From Gigantopelta aegis (taxonomy: Eukaryota > Mollusca > Gastropoda > Neomphalida > Peltospiridae), in assembly GCF_016097555.1 (NCBI RefSeq), contig NC_054702.1, positions 103,244,973-103,308,972 on the forward strand: a stretch of 64,000 nt of DNA, read 5' to 3'. A model generated the notes under the pieces. The model saw only the letters and a list, made by a program, of their open reading frames with translations, searched no databases and was not told where the DNA came from. Positions 1 through 10,127 of the stretch are shown in pieces (position 1 is the first letter of the stretch; each line of letters starts with the position of its first letter). The position numbers and the translations under genes were made by a program.

Positions 1-1100
1 CACATCTAATCAGATCCATACATGATTTTGGTGCCTCTGGAAATGCTGTCTAGAAAGGAATCAACTGATCATTAGAGTCCTTGGTCCACTCCCAGTCACA
101 TGAGTTTGATAGCTGTTGTATAGCTGCCAGTGATTGGTTCCAAATATGTCTGACTTGGTATGCAGCCCTCGTAGTATGTTTGGTAAGGGCATCCTTTTAT
201 GCAAGTTGAACTATCTAGCTGCCTCACTTTGACAAAGAGCACCTTCTTTACCTGGTCCATCTCAGTGTTTTCATTTGTCCTGCCAAAAAGAAGTATGTCG
301 AGCCTTTGAAGCTGATACATGCTCTCATCTGTGATGCAAGAAGACATTTGGGACAGCAAACACATTTCAGGAAAAGCTAAGAGTCCAAGCTGACTTTTGA
401 ACAACAATGATATGTCACGCCCACTAACAAATTTGAAGTTCCTTTGCCTTTTGTTATCCTAGGCTGGTTGCAGTGGTATTATGCTATAGTTTTTCTTCAT
501 GCCATAGACAATCCGTAGTTTATCAAGAGCTAAAGTATGTATATTGGGAATTGTAAGGACCACAACATGAGTGTGAGCCGATTTGATCAATACTACTCTG
601 TGCACAATGGAGAGCATGTAACAGTCGTCTTGTCAGCTTCTTCATGATCACATAATGCTAGGTCAGGTCACATGGTACACTCATGTGAACACAACACTGA
701 AATCGTGTGTGCTGTACATCTTCCCTTCGGTGGAAAGCTTTGAAATGTAATTCGACTAGTACTGATGTTACGACTAGTACTAATACAGCTCAATCTTATA
801 TTCATCCACTTGGAGGAAACTGCCAGTTTTTATACTTGAAGTAGTCATGAAGTTCCCCGAGTTCTTTTCTGCCTCACTGAACTCTTTAGGCTCTTCTATA
901 TTGACTATACTTTTTGCATCTAATTCCTGCATGTCATAATCAGAAGTTGTAGCCAATTTATCAAAGCAACCAATGCAACCGACTTTTTGCATTGCCTTAG
1001 TTTTCCCATGTCTAAAAAGTGCAGACGGTGATTCTTGGTTTTTATGTCTGAAAATGTCTTTCATGTCACTATTTTTGGATTGACAAGAAATGTACATTGT
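1..1100 (-). pseudogene. Broken repeat-associated reading frame of unclassified family
   Basis: Two open stretches on the minus strand (about 96-407 and 780-1097), with weaker coding signal between them, recall a family of large uncharacterised, multi-copy proteins common in cnidarians and molluscs. Recognisable pieces are the segment around 'LDILLFGRTNENTEMDQVKK', where that family has a hydrophobic stretch, an RT/S-rich turn and a V(N)xA/VKKxLF block, and an upstream stretch with an 'LDKLRIVYGMKKNY' pattern. The copy is clearly broken in several places and is not expected to make protein. The family resemblance is from memory only; its mobile-element class is not known to me. It may continue beyond the left edge. 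Confidence 0.35.
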
Positions 1101-1202
1101 GCCGAATAATTTGGTTGCTTTTCATCGTTTTAAACTGACGTGAACTCTTTGCTTTTGATGTGATGTCTTATGAAAGCGTATCATGTTGTTCTTTTAGATG
1201 AA

Positions 1203-1415
1203 GGAAGGAAATGTTTTATTTAACGACGCACTCAACACATTTTATTTACGGTTATATGGCGTCAGACATATGGTTAAAGACCACACATATATTAAGAGAG
1301 GAAACACACTGTCGCCATTTCATGTGCTACTCTTTTCGATTAGCAGCAAGGGATCTTTTATACGTATCATCTCACAGACAGCACTCATTTGTATAACCGA
1401 GTTGAACCAAGCTTA
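1203..1415 (-). mobile_element. SINE-B fragment (tail and central domain)
   Basis: Starts at the reverse complement of the family tail (TTTAACGACGCACTCAACAC) and runs through the shared central block GCAAGGGATCTTTTATA. The tRNA-related head is missing. A head of the same family lies 120 bp away in opposite orientation (1539-1720). Confidence 0.75.
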
Positions 1416-1538
1416 CCTGGCCATTGTGTTGTGTAGATGTTTTGGGAGGGTGGGGTGGTGGGTGTTGGTGGGGGTGGAAGTGGAGGGTTCAAAGTGTGGT
1501 TTCAGACTAGTTAATGAGCTGAACAATGTTTACACCAG

Positions 1539-1720
1539 CACCGGCCTCGATGGTGTAGTGGTCATGCCATCGGACTTCAGGCTGGTAGGTACTGGGTTCG
1601 TATCCCACCTGAGGCAATAGGGGATTTTTCATGCCAGTTCCGGCTCCAACCCAGATTGAGTGCACCGCTAGGCTCAATGGGTAGGTGTAAGGTCACATAC
1701 ACCGTTTTTCACCTACTTCA
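1539..1720 (+). mobile_element. SINE-B fragment (tRNA-derived head)
   Basis: Reads ACCGGCCTCGATGGTGTAG at the start, with a box-A-like TGGTGTAGTGGTCA and a box-B-like GGTTCGTATCC about 40 bp later, the RNA polymerase III promoter pair of a tRNA-derived SINE. It matches the reverse complement of the heads at 6660-6730 and 53330-53400. Confidence 0.7.
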
Positions 1721-1779
1721 CGGGTGCCATTATGGGTGTATCTCCCGAGTCTATGACTCCACATGGGAAATGATTACCT

Positions 1780-1888
1780 GGGCCCTGTTCCACGAAGTGA
1801 TCTTAGCACTAAGATCACCTTAGTGCATAAGGTAACTATGGACTTAAGGTGATCTTAGGGCTAAGATCGCTTTGTGGAACGGGTCCTG
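1780..1888. mobile_element. Palindromic MITE, about 109 bp
   Basis: Nearly perfect inverted repeat: GGGCCCTGTTCCACGAAGTG at the left pairs with the reverse complement of a right end reading CTTTGTGGAACGGGTCCT, and each arm also contains the internal palindrome GATCTTAG...CTAAGATC. This fold-back type with GGGCCCGTTCCAC ends and GATCTTAGCGCTAAGATC cores is widespread in animal genomes. There is no coding capacity. Confidence 0.75.
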
Positions 1889-2097
1889 GCATGCACTGCA
1901 GGTTCCGTGTACCCCGGGTTCGGGTGATACCGAGATAGCCCAAATGACAGCAAGCGTGGAGCACGGCCCTGTCAAGTAGCCCCGAAATGAAAATACTGCG
2001 GCTTCGCCATTCATCTCATAATCATCCATATTTGTAATGTCCAACAAAAAAATGTCTTTGTCTCTGTGTTGAATGTTTGTGGCGGGTTTAAAAAAAC

Positions 2098-2119
2098 AAA
2101 ATAATAATAATAATAATTA

Positions 2120-2158
<39 letters not shown>

Positions 2159-2162
2159 TAAT
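2098..2162. repeat. (TAA)n / (TTA)n microsatellite
   Basis: About 65 bp of AAT/TAA units followed by ATT units, so the tract is self-complementary. The open frame through it (Asn/Ile/Tyr runs) is not a gene. Confidence 0.9.
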
Positions 2163-2860
2163 AAAAAATTTTTTTACACCAGCTGTAAGTGGAAGGGTTT
2201 TCTGTAATTCCAATCATCGCAAACCCTTGGGTGCATTCATTCACTTGCTTACTTGGTCCATGGCCATGTTGTTTACAGTACAGCAAACTGACCCTTTTCA
2301 AATTCCTCATGAACTATTAGAATCTGGTGTTGCAACTACATCATATCTTTAATATGCATACTTTGTATGGTTTATTGCAATCATCTACGACACTATCAGT
2401 CCAAGTCTGTGAACAGAGCTTCATGGATACAATGATCAAACTGCATGGCGAAAAGTAGGCCTTAACGTTTTTGCATATCTAACTCATAATTAGAACATTT
2501 AATACAATGGTCCCTGTTTTTAAAAACTTCTGCAATTAAAGACATTCATTACTCATAAAACTTAGCCTTGTTACACTATAACAAAGCTTCGAACTACGAC
2601 TCACTGTCTGATAGGTTATTGCATGTGTGGCAACCGAGTAGATGGTGAAGATCACTTTATTAAAGTGCCTGTATCCTAAATAGGTTCAGGCACGTAGGTG
2701 TTATAAAGTAGGGGGTCACTGCACCATATTGCATTGTCAATCATTATGAGTAATTAAAGTCCTTAGTAACATAGTTCCAATCAAGTTAGAAGGACGCTTG
2801 TCTGATACCACTACTAGTAACGTGACCTAATATACTAATATATAACATCTTGACATGCAT
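2163..2860. other. Gene-free stretch
   Basis: Unique-looking AT-rich sequence between two microsatellites. I see no exon-like open frame with splice sites and no recognisable repeat here. Confidence 0.5.
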
Positions 2861-2905
2861 CTCTCCCTCCCCTCTGACCCTCTCTCCCTCTCCCTCCCTC
2901 TCTCC

Positions 2906-2960
<55 letters not shown>
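2861..2960. repeat. (CT)n microsatellite with CCCT variants
   Basis: About 100 bp pyrimidine tract: imperfect CTCTCCCTCC units at the left grade into pure CT dinucleotides, then a short A run. Confidence 0.9.
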
Positions 2961-2962
<2 letters not shown>

Positions 2963-3152
2963 AAAAAAAAAGAAACCAATAGATAACAAAATTGTTAAAC
3001 CATAAATGCTTTTAATGATCATCAGACGTTTTATAAAAATGTTTTACTTTTTTGAGGGGGTAATAAACCGTCTGGTGATCAGTGAAGGTGCTTATGGTTT
3101 AATAATTTTTTCACTGTTTAATTTTTGAAATTTGAAATTAGGTTTTTATTAA

Positions 3153-3523
3153 AGGAACATCCCCGAGTTTGCTGCATTGTAAGATATTCCCGACTAATAA
3201 AATATTTCTACGATTAAACTTACATATTAAATATATTTTCTTGTTTAGAATATCAATGTCTGTATATTTAATGTGTTTCTGGTCGTCTTAATATTTGTAA
3301 GAAGCCCAAACAGGATTTCGTCTTCAAATAATTTCGTAATATTTTTTAGCAAATAAAATGAAAATTAACTTAGTATAAATATTAGAACGATAAGAAACAC
3401 GTTTAATATACAGCCACTAATATTCTAAACAAGAAAATATTTTTAATATGTAAGTTTAATCGTAGAAATATTTTATTAGTCGATAACATCTTAAAATATT
3501 GCAGCAAACTCAGGAATGTCCCT
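3153..3523. mobile_element. Long-TIR MITE with TTAA target site (copy 1)
   Basis: A 371-bp element flanked by TTAA on both sides (3149-3152 and 3524-3527). The ends AGGAACATCCCCGAGTTTGC and the reverse complement of ...GGAATGTCCCT are inverted, and similarity between the arms extends roughly 110 bp inward. The TTAA duplication points to the piggyBac or Kolobok superfamilies. No transposase is present. A second copy lies at 26531-26913. Confidence 0.8.
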
Positions 3524-4605
3524 TTAATAAATTTGTTATATGTTCTGGCATAAAATTTTGCTTACACGTTTACTAACTTTACTAAGCAGTCTTAAAGACT
3601 GACAGACAGACAGATGACTGGACAGACAAATTAACACAAAGAATACTTCAACAACCAACTCAGGTTTTGTTTTGCTGCCAGGACAAATTAGCATTTAAAA
3701 AGACATTGTTCTCATTCCTAGGTCAGATCTTTTGAACAGCCTCGTCAGCCAAGAATTTTCCATATATACATTTCTTTTCTGATAAAGGTCATGTTTAATT
3801 TTGACATAAAAAAATGAAGTTAGGGTATTTAAATCGGTTCTGTGCAATTTCTTGGGTGTGAAAACATGGGATTAGCAACTTAAATCAAGTATTTATATGT
3901 CCTGAGAGCCAAGTTAGTGGCAAAATATATGTTTTTTCGATGGCGGACATTTTGAAAACCAAGACGGCAGCCGTAATTGTGGTTGCATCGCGTGTGTCCT
4001 GCTTTTATATCAAAGAGTATTACCAACTTTACAACTATACAAAATGTCACGCTTTTTTCACATTTTGATTTTTTTTTTTTAAGATTACCAAATTTGATGG
4101 TCTGCTTCACTATTTTCAAAATTATTTCAAAATTGTTATCGTTCCTTTTATCAGTGCTTAAACTGTACGAGGACATATCTGACACGTACCTGTGCACTAT
4201 CCGATTCTTGATTTGGTACAAACGTACGTGTGTATTACATGCTTATACTGAAGTAAAATCGGTTTGTATCATTACAATTTATAGGAATTAGGGGTATTTC
4301 TACATCAAACACTGAGTAGTAAAATAATAATATAATATTATCACCATTATAGAGATATCTGAAATCAATTGGTGGAATTTCAGCAATGCAAGTGTTTAAT
4401 ATTAAATTTTCTTTAAGTTTTCTTTACATGTATACATAGGCCTACACCAACTGTTGTAATATACAGGGTTACTCGATATATATATACATGTATATACAGC
4501 TTTGTATCACTAGTATGGCCTATATGTTTATCTGATGTACATATAAAACTACAAGAACTGTTGAAATTTGAGAACAGGCTATAGACTATAGACGTACAGT
4601 CTGTT

Positions 4606-4766
4606 CAGGCATGTGTGCAGGAATTTATAGAAAAAGGGGGCTAGACTTTAAAGAGTAAAGTTTATAGGGGGTTGAGTCATGCTTCCCAAGAAACTATATT
4701 GAAAAACCCATTAGCTTGAGCAACGGGATCGGGGTGGACCCCCCCCCCCCACCCACACATACACCT
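4606..4766. mobile_element. Short dispersed repeat with internal poly-C tract (copy 1)
   Basis: Starts CAGGCATGTGTGCAGG, passes CTAGACT and a TCATGCT...C(C/T)(A/C)A block, reaches a GGTGGACCCCCCCC run and ends near ACATACACCTG, which is an inverted form of the start. The same landmarks in the same order, with the mononucleotide run in the same place, occur at 36789-36929. Confidence 0.5.
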
Positions 4767-4790
4767 GCTGGTTCTTTCTCCTGCCACCCC

Positions 4791-4817
4791 TCCCCCCCCC
4801 CCCCCCCCCCCCCCCCC
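4791..4817. repeat. Poly-C tract (poly-G on the minus strand)
   Basis: An almost unbroken run of about 26 C. On the minus strand it is a G run about 30 nt downstream of the MADF-gene splice donor, so it lies near the start of that intron. It can in principle form a G-quadruplex. Confidence 0.9.
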
Positions 4818-4846
4818 GCCTTCCTTAGAATTACTATAGTAATTAC

Positions 4847-4979
4847 CTTCCATGTTGAGCTCACTAGCACAGTCGATCCACAGTTGTCGGATAACGTCTC
4901 TGTTGGAATATTTAGGGTCGCTTCTGTCGTACAGGGTGGATCTTGCCTGGACCGCCCATATTATTTGTTCATCGCCCAT
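4847..4979 (-). CDS. MADF-domain protein, first coding exon (partial gene)
   Basis: Codons 1-44 plus one base. The ATG at 4979 sits in good context (CAACATGGG). The peptide begins MGDEQIIWAVQARSTLYDRS and continues with DPKYSNRDVIRQLW and CASELNMEG. This is the N-terminal half of a MADF (Myb/SANT-like, Adf-1 type) domain: an aromatic residue, then LYDR, DPxYxNR, a Trp, and (A)xELNxEG. Such domains bind DNA or chromatin partners in transcription factors and transposon-derived proteins. The exon ends at a GTAATTAC donor (phase 1). The second helix pair and the rest of the protein should lie at lower coordinates, but I could not find a continuation, so the remainder is probably beyond the left edge or in short exons. 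A domesticated transposon-related protein is possible, since MADF proteins often accompany Harbinger transposases. Confidence 0.7.
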
Positions 4980-5021
4980 GTTGCCCGCTTGACCACAGTG
5001 CACAACACCGCCACCGACCAA

Positions 5022-5700
5022 AGCAACTGTCCTCTGTGGGCTATATCAGCCTATTTCAGTCAATCAAACGAATGCAACAGTTAGCAAATCTTTCGTACAT
5101 ACGGACAAAATAAGAACATTTTCTTATCAGCGACGACTTAAAAATTGTGTTAACCGCAGCGGACAGTGAAGTGCGTGCTTCGAAGAAACAGACACACGCT
5201 ATAAATACATTGAATTATTTTTTCCTTCCGTTGAACGGACGTGTCTGTACGAGTCTGTGCGGATGCGGTGAAATCTCGCCCTAACGCGTTACGTAATTGT
5301 TGAACGGTTCTTAGAATGACCCTAGAACAAAACAACATAACAATGACTAAACATTTAACAATAAAATATTTATTTTCTTTATTATCGATATGATCGTCAA
5401 CATCGGGGTACTGACAAAATGTCATAAACGAACACTCCCCTTGATGAAACATCCATCCAATCACATTGCTTTTATTTCTTATTTCCGGTTTAGCGGGAGG
5501 AACGATGTTTTTTATATTTTGTTTATGCGCTTTTCTTTGAATTGAATGAAATGGATTACTTTGATCATTTGTTTTGTCAATGGGTTGATATACCTATATA
5601 GCAGGTGAGTAAAACATGAAGCGATTTTATATATCTTCTTTGCTTGTTTCAGAGCACTACAAATTAAGTTTATAAACTTCGCCTGTTCGCGGGACATTTA
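5022..5700. other. Gene-free stretch upstream of the MADF gene
   Basis: Would hold the promoter and 5' leader of the minus-strand MADF gene. I see no clear TATA box or other site I would defend, and the open frames here have no recognisable content. Confidence 0.35.
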
Positions 5701-6342
5701 CCATCGTGATTGACGTCCCAAACTGCGTTCACCTAACCCGGCTAACGACAAAAACACGAATACGATATTTGCGGAAATACTATTCTACATTTTTCAGCTA
5801 CAGTACGTGAAACAAAATAAATTGCAATCAAGTAACTTAAAAAATCAACAATGTGGACGTAAAACAAATTAATTCTAATACAGTGCTGTCCGGTGTATCG
5901 GCGCACCTAAGCTTTCAAGGACCATTTTCTATATGAACATTGTGAAATATTTAATAAAATGCGTGTCTCACCAATGAAGTAGTGCATAATCTGAAATACA
6001 CTACAAACTGTTTTATGTCTAGTAAATAAACATTTTAAAATGGTGCATAAATATAGGCACCCCCTTGTATCCAAAACGATTTGCATGTCCGGTGATTCGG
6101 CGCAGTAGATGTGGATCATTGACCCCGCTATTTATAAACCGCCCATGACCTCACTTTTAGCCCATAAACGCTACACTATTGTCCCAGAATTATTTAGTAC
6201 TTTTTTGTTTTGTCTTGTTAAAACTATTACTATGAAAATGAACGATCACACATCACCCATCTCATGATCAGTTTCAGAATCGTTTTCTTGAGTGGCACAG
6301 TACTGCAGATGCATACATGTTCATTGTCATGCATGGCTAAGA

Positions 6343-6729
6343 AAGAAAGAAAGAAATGTTTTATTTAACGATGCACTCAACACATTTTATTTACGGTTAT
6401 ATGGCGTCAGACATATGGTTAAGGACCACACAGATTTTGAGAGGAAACCCGCTGTCGCCACTACATGGGCTACTCTTCCGATTAGCAGCAAGGGATCTTT
6501 TATTTGCGCTTCCCACAGGCAGGATAGCACAAACCATGGCCTTTGTTGAACCAGTTATGGATCACTGGTCGGTGCAAGTGGTTTACACCTACCCATTGAG
6601 CCTTGCGGAGCACTCACTCAGGGTTTAGAGTCGGTATCTGGATTAAAAATCCCATGCCTCGACTGGGATCCGAACCCAGTACCTACCAGCCTGTAGACCA
6701 ATGGCCTGCCACGACGCCACCGAGGCCGG
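6343..6729 (-). mobile_element. SINE-B, full-length
   Basis: A complete member on the minus strand: tRNA-like head at the right end (box B GGTTCGGATCC read on minus near 6665-6680; terminal ACCGGCCTCGGTGGCG), central block with GCAAGGGATCTTTTAT, and tail TTTAACGATGCACTCAACAC followed by an AAGA-rich stretch. It is flanked by a 13-bp direct repeat TGCATGGCTAAGA at 6330-6342 and 6730-6742, the target-site duplication of LINE-driven insertion. Confidence 0.9.
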
Positions 6730-7140
6730 TGCATGGCTAAGATGCCTACATGGATTTTATTTTTCTCGGATAGATTGTGCACACACATGGATCTTATTTC
6801 GCTTTTATTTTTTATAACAATGTGACAATTGTGAACTGGAATGACTGTCAATTGCGGTGTCGTCTTGTTTGCATTTGTCTGTGTTTTCTTTTTCGGTTTA
6901 AATAAAAAACAACCGAACAAAAATAATTACATTTATACTGTTTACTATAATTTTTAAAATGCGGGAAAGTTGTGACTGGTTTTAACATTCTTAATATCAA
7001 TATTATTGATTGTCAATAAGGATGACCTACTTCGCGTTTATAAACACGAAAACAGGTGAATGATTTATTTTGAAATTATTATATAATTATTGATAATTCT
7101 AAAAAAAAATTATCTGCACCCTTAACTATATATATATATA

Positions 7141-8740
7141 CTACTCAAAAGAATTTAAGGGTCAGACGATATTTTCGACATTATTTTCTGAATGTCAATT
7201 ATATTAGCTAGACCATAATGTCACGCATGGTATTGTTCTATTTTGACGAAAGTGGGTCTAAGCAACCCATAAATTAATTAAAATCCACTGTCATTGACAC
7301 TGTCGACTAGTTCTAATGGCGAAAACATGCTTACATTTGCACGTAAATTAGGGCGAAAGCGAAAGGTCTGCTAAGTGCCCATAACTTGCTTTTTCACAAA
7401 GCGCTTCATTTGCACGCTTTGCACGTGTATTCCATGTTCCCAATGCTGAATTTCCGTATAATTGGAGCTTGCGTTCGTGTACGGTGCACACTCCAAATTC
7501 GACAATGGTACGACTTCAACTGACTATCGAAGATCGAGGAAGGGCTATTGCTTGGCTTCAGGATGGCAATATGCAAAGAAATGTTGCTGTGAGACTTGGT
7601 GTCAGTCAGAGTGTCGTTGGCCGACTGTGGCAACGGTACCAAGCAACGAATTCTGTTCGAAATCGTCCACGTTCGGGAAGACCCCGAAGCACTACAAATA
7701 GAGAGGACCGCTACATCACCAATATGGCTCTACGTCAACGCACAACCACTGCACGCCGATTACATGACAATCTGCGGACTGCGACTGGAACTCGAGTGTC
7801 TGATCAAACCATACGCAATCGTCTGAGAGCCAATAATCTACGCTGCCGTCGCCAGGCTGTTCGACCACCACTCCTACCACGTCACAGAATGGCCAGACGT
7901 CACTGGTGCACGCTTCATCTGCGGTGGCAACATGTTCAGTGGGGTCGAGTGATGTTCACTGATGAGTCCAGGTTTAGTCTCCAGTTCAACGACGGTCGGG
8001 TTCGTGTCTACAGACGTCCTGGGGAGCGCTTCGCTGACGTTAACGTTAGACAACGTCACCGGTTCGGTGGTGGCAGTGTCATGATGTGGGGCGGCATCTC
8101 TATCCACCACAGGACCCCCCTCTATGTGGTGGATGGCAATCTGAATGGAATCCGCTATCTGAATGAGATTATCCGGCCGTTGGTTCTCCCAGGCCTTCAG
8201 CAGATTGGCGGCGGGGCAGTTCTGCAGGATGACAATGCCAGACCCCACCACGCCAGGGTGGTAACAGACTTTCTCAGACAACAAGGTATCGCCAGGATGG
8301 ATTGGCCAGCATATTCGCCTGACTTGGCCCCAATAGAGAACGCCTGGGACAAATTAGGCAGGAGAGTTCGGATAACCATGCCCCTCCGGCCAACCTTCAT
8401 GATCTGGGTCAACTTCTTATGGCAGAGTGGCAGGCCATTCCCCAAGAGTTCTTCAGACGTCTGATCAACAGCATGAGGCAACGATGTGTCGAGTATATTC
8501 GCGCCAGGGGTGGATTCACACACTATTAAACGAATGTTCTAATGTGTAAAATCCATGTTTGACAACCTTCAACTTTGACAGCATGTCATGTGACTTTCTT
8601 GTATACAGTGACGTTTATTTGTGGTTTTTTGTAAATATGGAACAATAAAAAAAAAAATTGGTGTAGTTTACATCATCAATCTAATACACTCTGAAACTTA
8701 TTTGGTTATAAATTTTTGACCCTTAAATTCTTTTGAGTAG
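7141..8740 (+). mobile_element. Tc1-like DNA transposon, 1.6 kb
   Basis: Perfect 24-bp terminal inverted repeats beginning CTACTCAAAAGAATTTAAGG at 7141-7164 and inverted at 8717-8740, each flanked by TA (7139-7140, 8741-8742), the target dinucleotide of Tc1/mariner. It encloses one transposase gene in plus orientation. Perfect termini and a near-intact reading frame imply a fairly recent insertion. Confidence 0.95.
7505..8529 (+). pseudogene. Tc1-like transposase (DD34E), one frameshift
   Basis: Cuts and rejoins transposon DNA at its TIRs. I place the start at MVRLQLTIEDRGRAI (7505); an in-frame ATG exists upstream at 7469. The N-terminal paired-like DNA-binding region includes GVSQSVVGRLWQRY and the RPRSGRPR (GRPR-type) motif at roughly residues 55-62. 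The catalytic core has D in MFTDESRFS, D in DDNARPHHA and E in SPDLAPIENAWD, 34 residues apart, the Tc1 signature. After GRRVRIT the frame changes near 8381-8391, where one base looks lost in a C run. The expected C-terminus (NLHDLGQLLMAEWQ ... RARGGFTHY) follows in the next frame to a stop at 8527-8529. The unshifted frame instead ends at 8464. Probably inactive unless the shift is a sequencing error. Confidence 0.9.
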
Positions 8741-9604
8741 TATATGTTGATACTTATTGAAAAAGGAATTGAACTTAATTCGTTAAAAACTCCGACAACA
8801 TGACAACTTCCTAAGCATACTCAAGTAAAATACCAAGTGCGCCGAATCACTGGACGCGCCGATACACCGGACACGGTTGTAAATAAAAGTGAAACACCCT
8901 CCATTAAACAGGAAAGGGTGCGACTTTCTAACTGCGTCCAGGCATATGCGTTTTCAAAAAGTATGGTATTGCGTATGTGCAATTCGTCATTTTCCATTTT
9001 AAAGGCAACAACATGAAAAAATATGTTTCTTAATTATGCACAGTTGCCGAACACTTAATTTATTAATTTTTGTAAAGGAAAAATTCAATTTATCAAGCGT
9101 TCTGGTCCGGTCCGCGTTTTATCAACACACATCGCTCACACTTGATGTCAATACTGATAGGCATTACATTCATACCTGCGAATAGTTTATAAAATATAAT
9201 TTTTTTAATGAATTGATTCGAAATGAACACAATTTATATACTCAAAATTATTTACAACCGTTATGAATGGATTATGAATACTATTTACTACAAGAGAGGC
9301 ACAGAAATGTAGCATACCTTTTGCATATCGAATATAATAACTGAATTTTTTTTCTAACAACAGGGGTCTTAAAAATCGTAAAAATTAAATTCTTTGGCCT
9401 TGTTGATCTGGCACGTGTGAGGTCATGTGACACACACCGAATATTAATTCATCTTTCTCCATTTTAAGTCAATTTCTACGAGTCATGTGGACCCGATATC
9501 GGTAATTTTAAGGAATAAACAAAAAAACTTAGTAAAATTAATGGTTTTAGGGGTTTGTAAAGTTTTGTATTTAGATACTTACTTTTCTTAACTTTATTGT
9601 TTAT

Positions 9605-10127
9605 AAAAATGTTCCTGACCTGTGAAGAAAAACCTCATAAATGAACGACATGCCGATGACAACAAATCGGATGTTGATTGCGCGAACCGTGCACGAGAAA
9701 ACAAAGCGAATGGAATTTGAAGCATAACGCAGTTAGGGACGTTGACATTATGATGATGATGTAACTTATGATTGCATATTGCTCGAGAACACACGAGTCA
9801 TGAGTGGGAACAATTGCTTGCATCAAACCATAACTTAGGCTAAGCACTGTATGTTATTTGCCGGCAAGTCATTCTTATCCGCCGCCGCCCCCTGCCCCAC
9901 CACCACCACCAAAAAAAAATATATATATATATATATTTGTTACAATTACTCAATTAGTCAATTTTGAAGTTTAATGAATTATCAAAGTCCCTAACTGCGT
10001 TATGCTTGCAACTCCGTTCAATTTCTTTTTGCGTGCACGGTTTGTGTGATCAGTATCCGATTTGTTGTCATCTGCATGTCATTTATTTGTGAGGTTTTTC
10101 TTCACAATTCAGGAACATTTTCATCAT
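9605..10127. repeat. Inverted-repeat arms, about 137 bp each
   Basis: 9605-9740 and 9987-10127 are reverse complements of each other at roughly 80-85% by eye (GTCCCTAACTGCGTTATGC at the outer end, GAGGTTTTTCTTCACA inside, AGGAACATTTT at the inner end). They are the right arm of repeat copy A and the left arm of copy B, placed head to head around a 245-bp spacer that includes an A/TA tract (9909-9938). Confidence 0.75.

Larger units (their letters stand above)
5886..8875. mobile_element. Inserted element bounded by TGTCCGGTGTATCGGCGC inverted ends
   Basis: The left boundary TGTCCGGTGTATCGGCGCA (5886) recurs as the near-identical TGTCCGGTGATTCGGCGCA at about 6086. Both reappear inverted and almost adjacent at the right boundary (8837-8875). 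Paired terminal and subterminal copies of an 18-mer look like transposase-binding sites of a DNA transposon, superfamily undetermined. The interior is occupied by a SINE-B and a Tc1-like element. The segment interrupts the longer repeat copy A. Confidence 0.5.
5716..9740. mobile_element. Long-TIR dispersed repeat, copy A (interrupted by nested insertions)
   Basis: 5716-5885 and 8880-9740 together match the continuous copy B (9987-10947) in the same order: AACTGCGTTCACCTAA, CTACATTTTTCAGCTAC, GTGAA(G/A)CACC, TAACTGCGT(T/C)CAGGCA, GGACCCGATATCGGTAATTT. The intervening 5886-8875 is absent from copy B and is a separate insertion. The right end (9605-9740) is an inverted-repeat arm ending GCAGTTAGGGAC. 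No transposase is visible. A third relative is at 49190-49835. Confidence 0.65.

Noticed and set aside
1198-1620. 140-codon plus-strand open frame
   Set aside because: Runs through two SINE-B fragments and spacer sequence; similar peptides arise at 6292-6628 and 53009-53315 from other SINE copies.
1539-1640. Possible tRNA gene
   Set aside because: Has A- and B-box-like motifs but does not fold as a complete tRNA by eye and matches the SINE-B head found in several copies.
3880-4291. Opposed open frames of 104 and 113 codons
   Set aside because: Low-complexity Lys/Asn/Phe-rich peptides with no recognisable domain; no continuation of the MADF domain seen in them.
4677-5021. Open frame with a long poly-glycine run continuing from the MADF exon
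   Set aside because: The glycines are translation of the intronic poly-C tract past a good GTAATTAC donor; only 4847-4979 is called coding.
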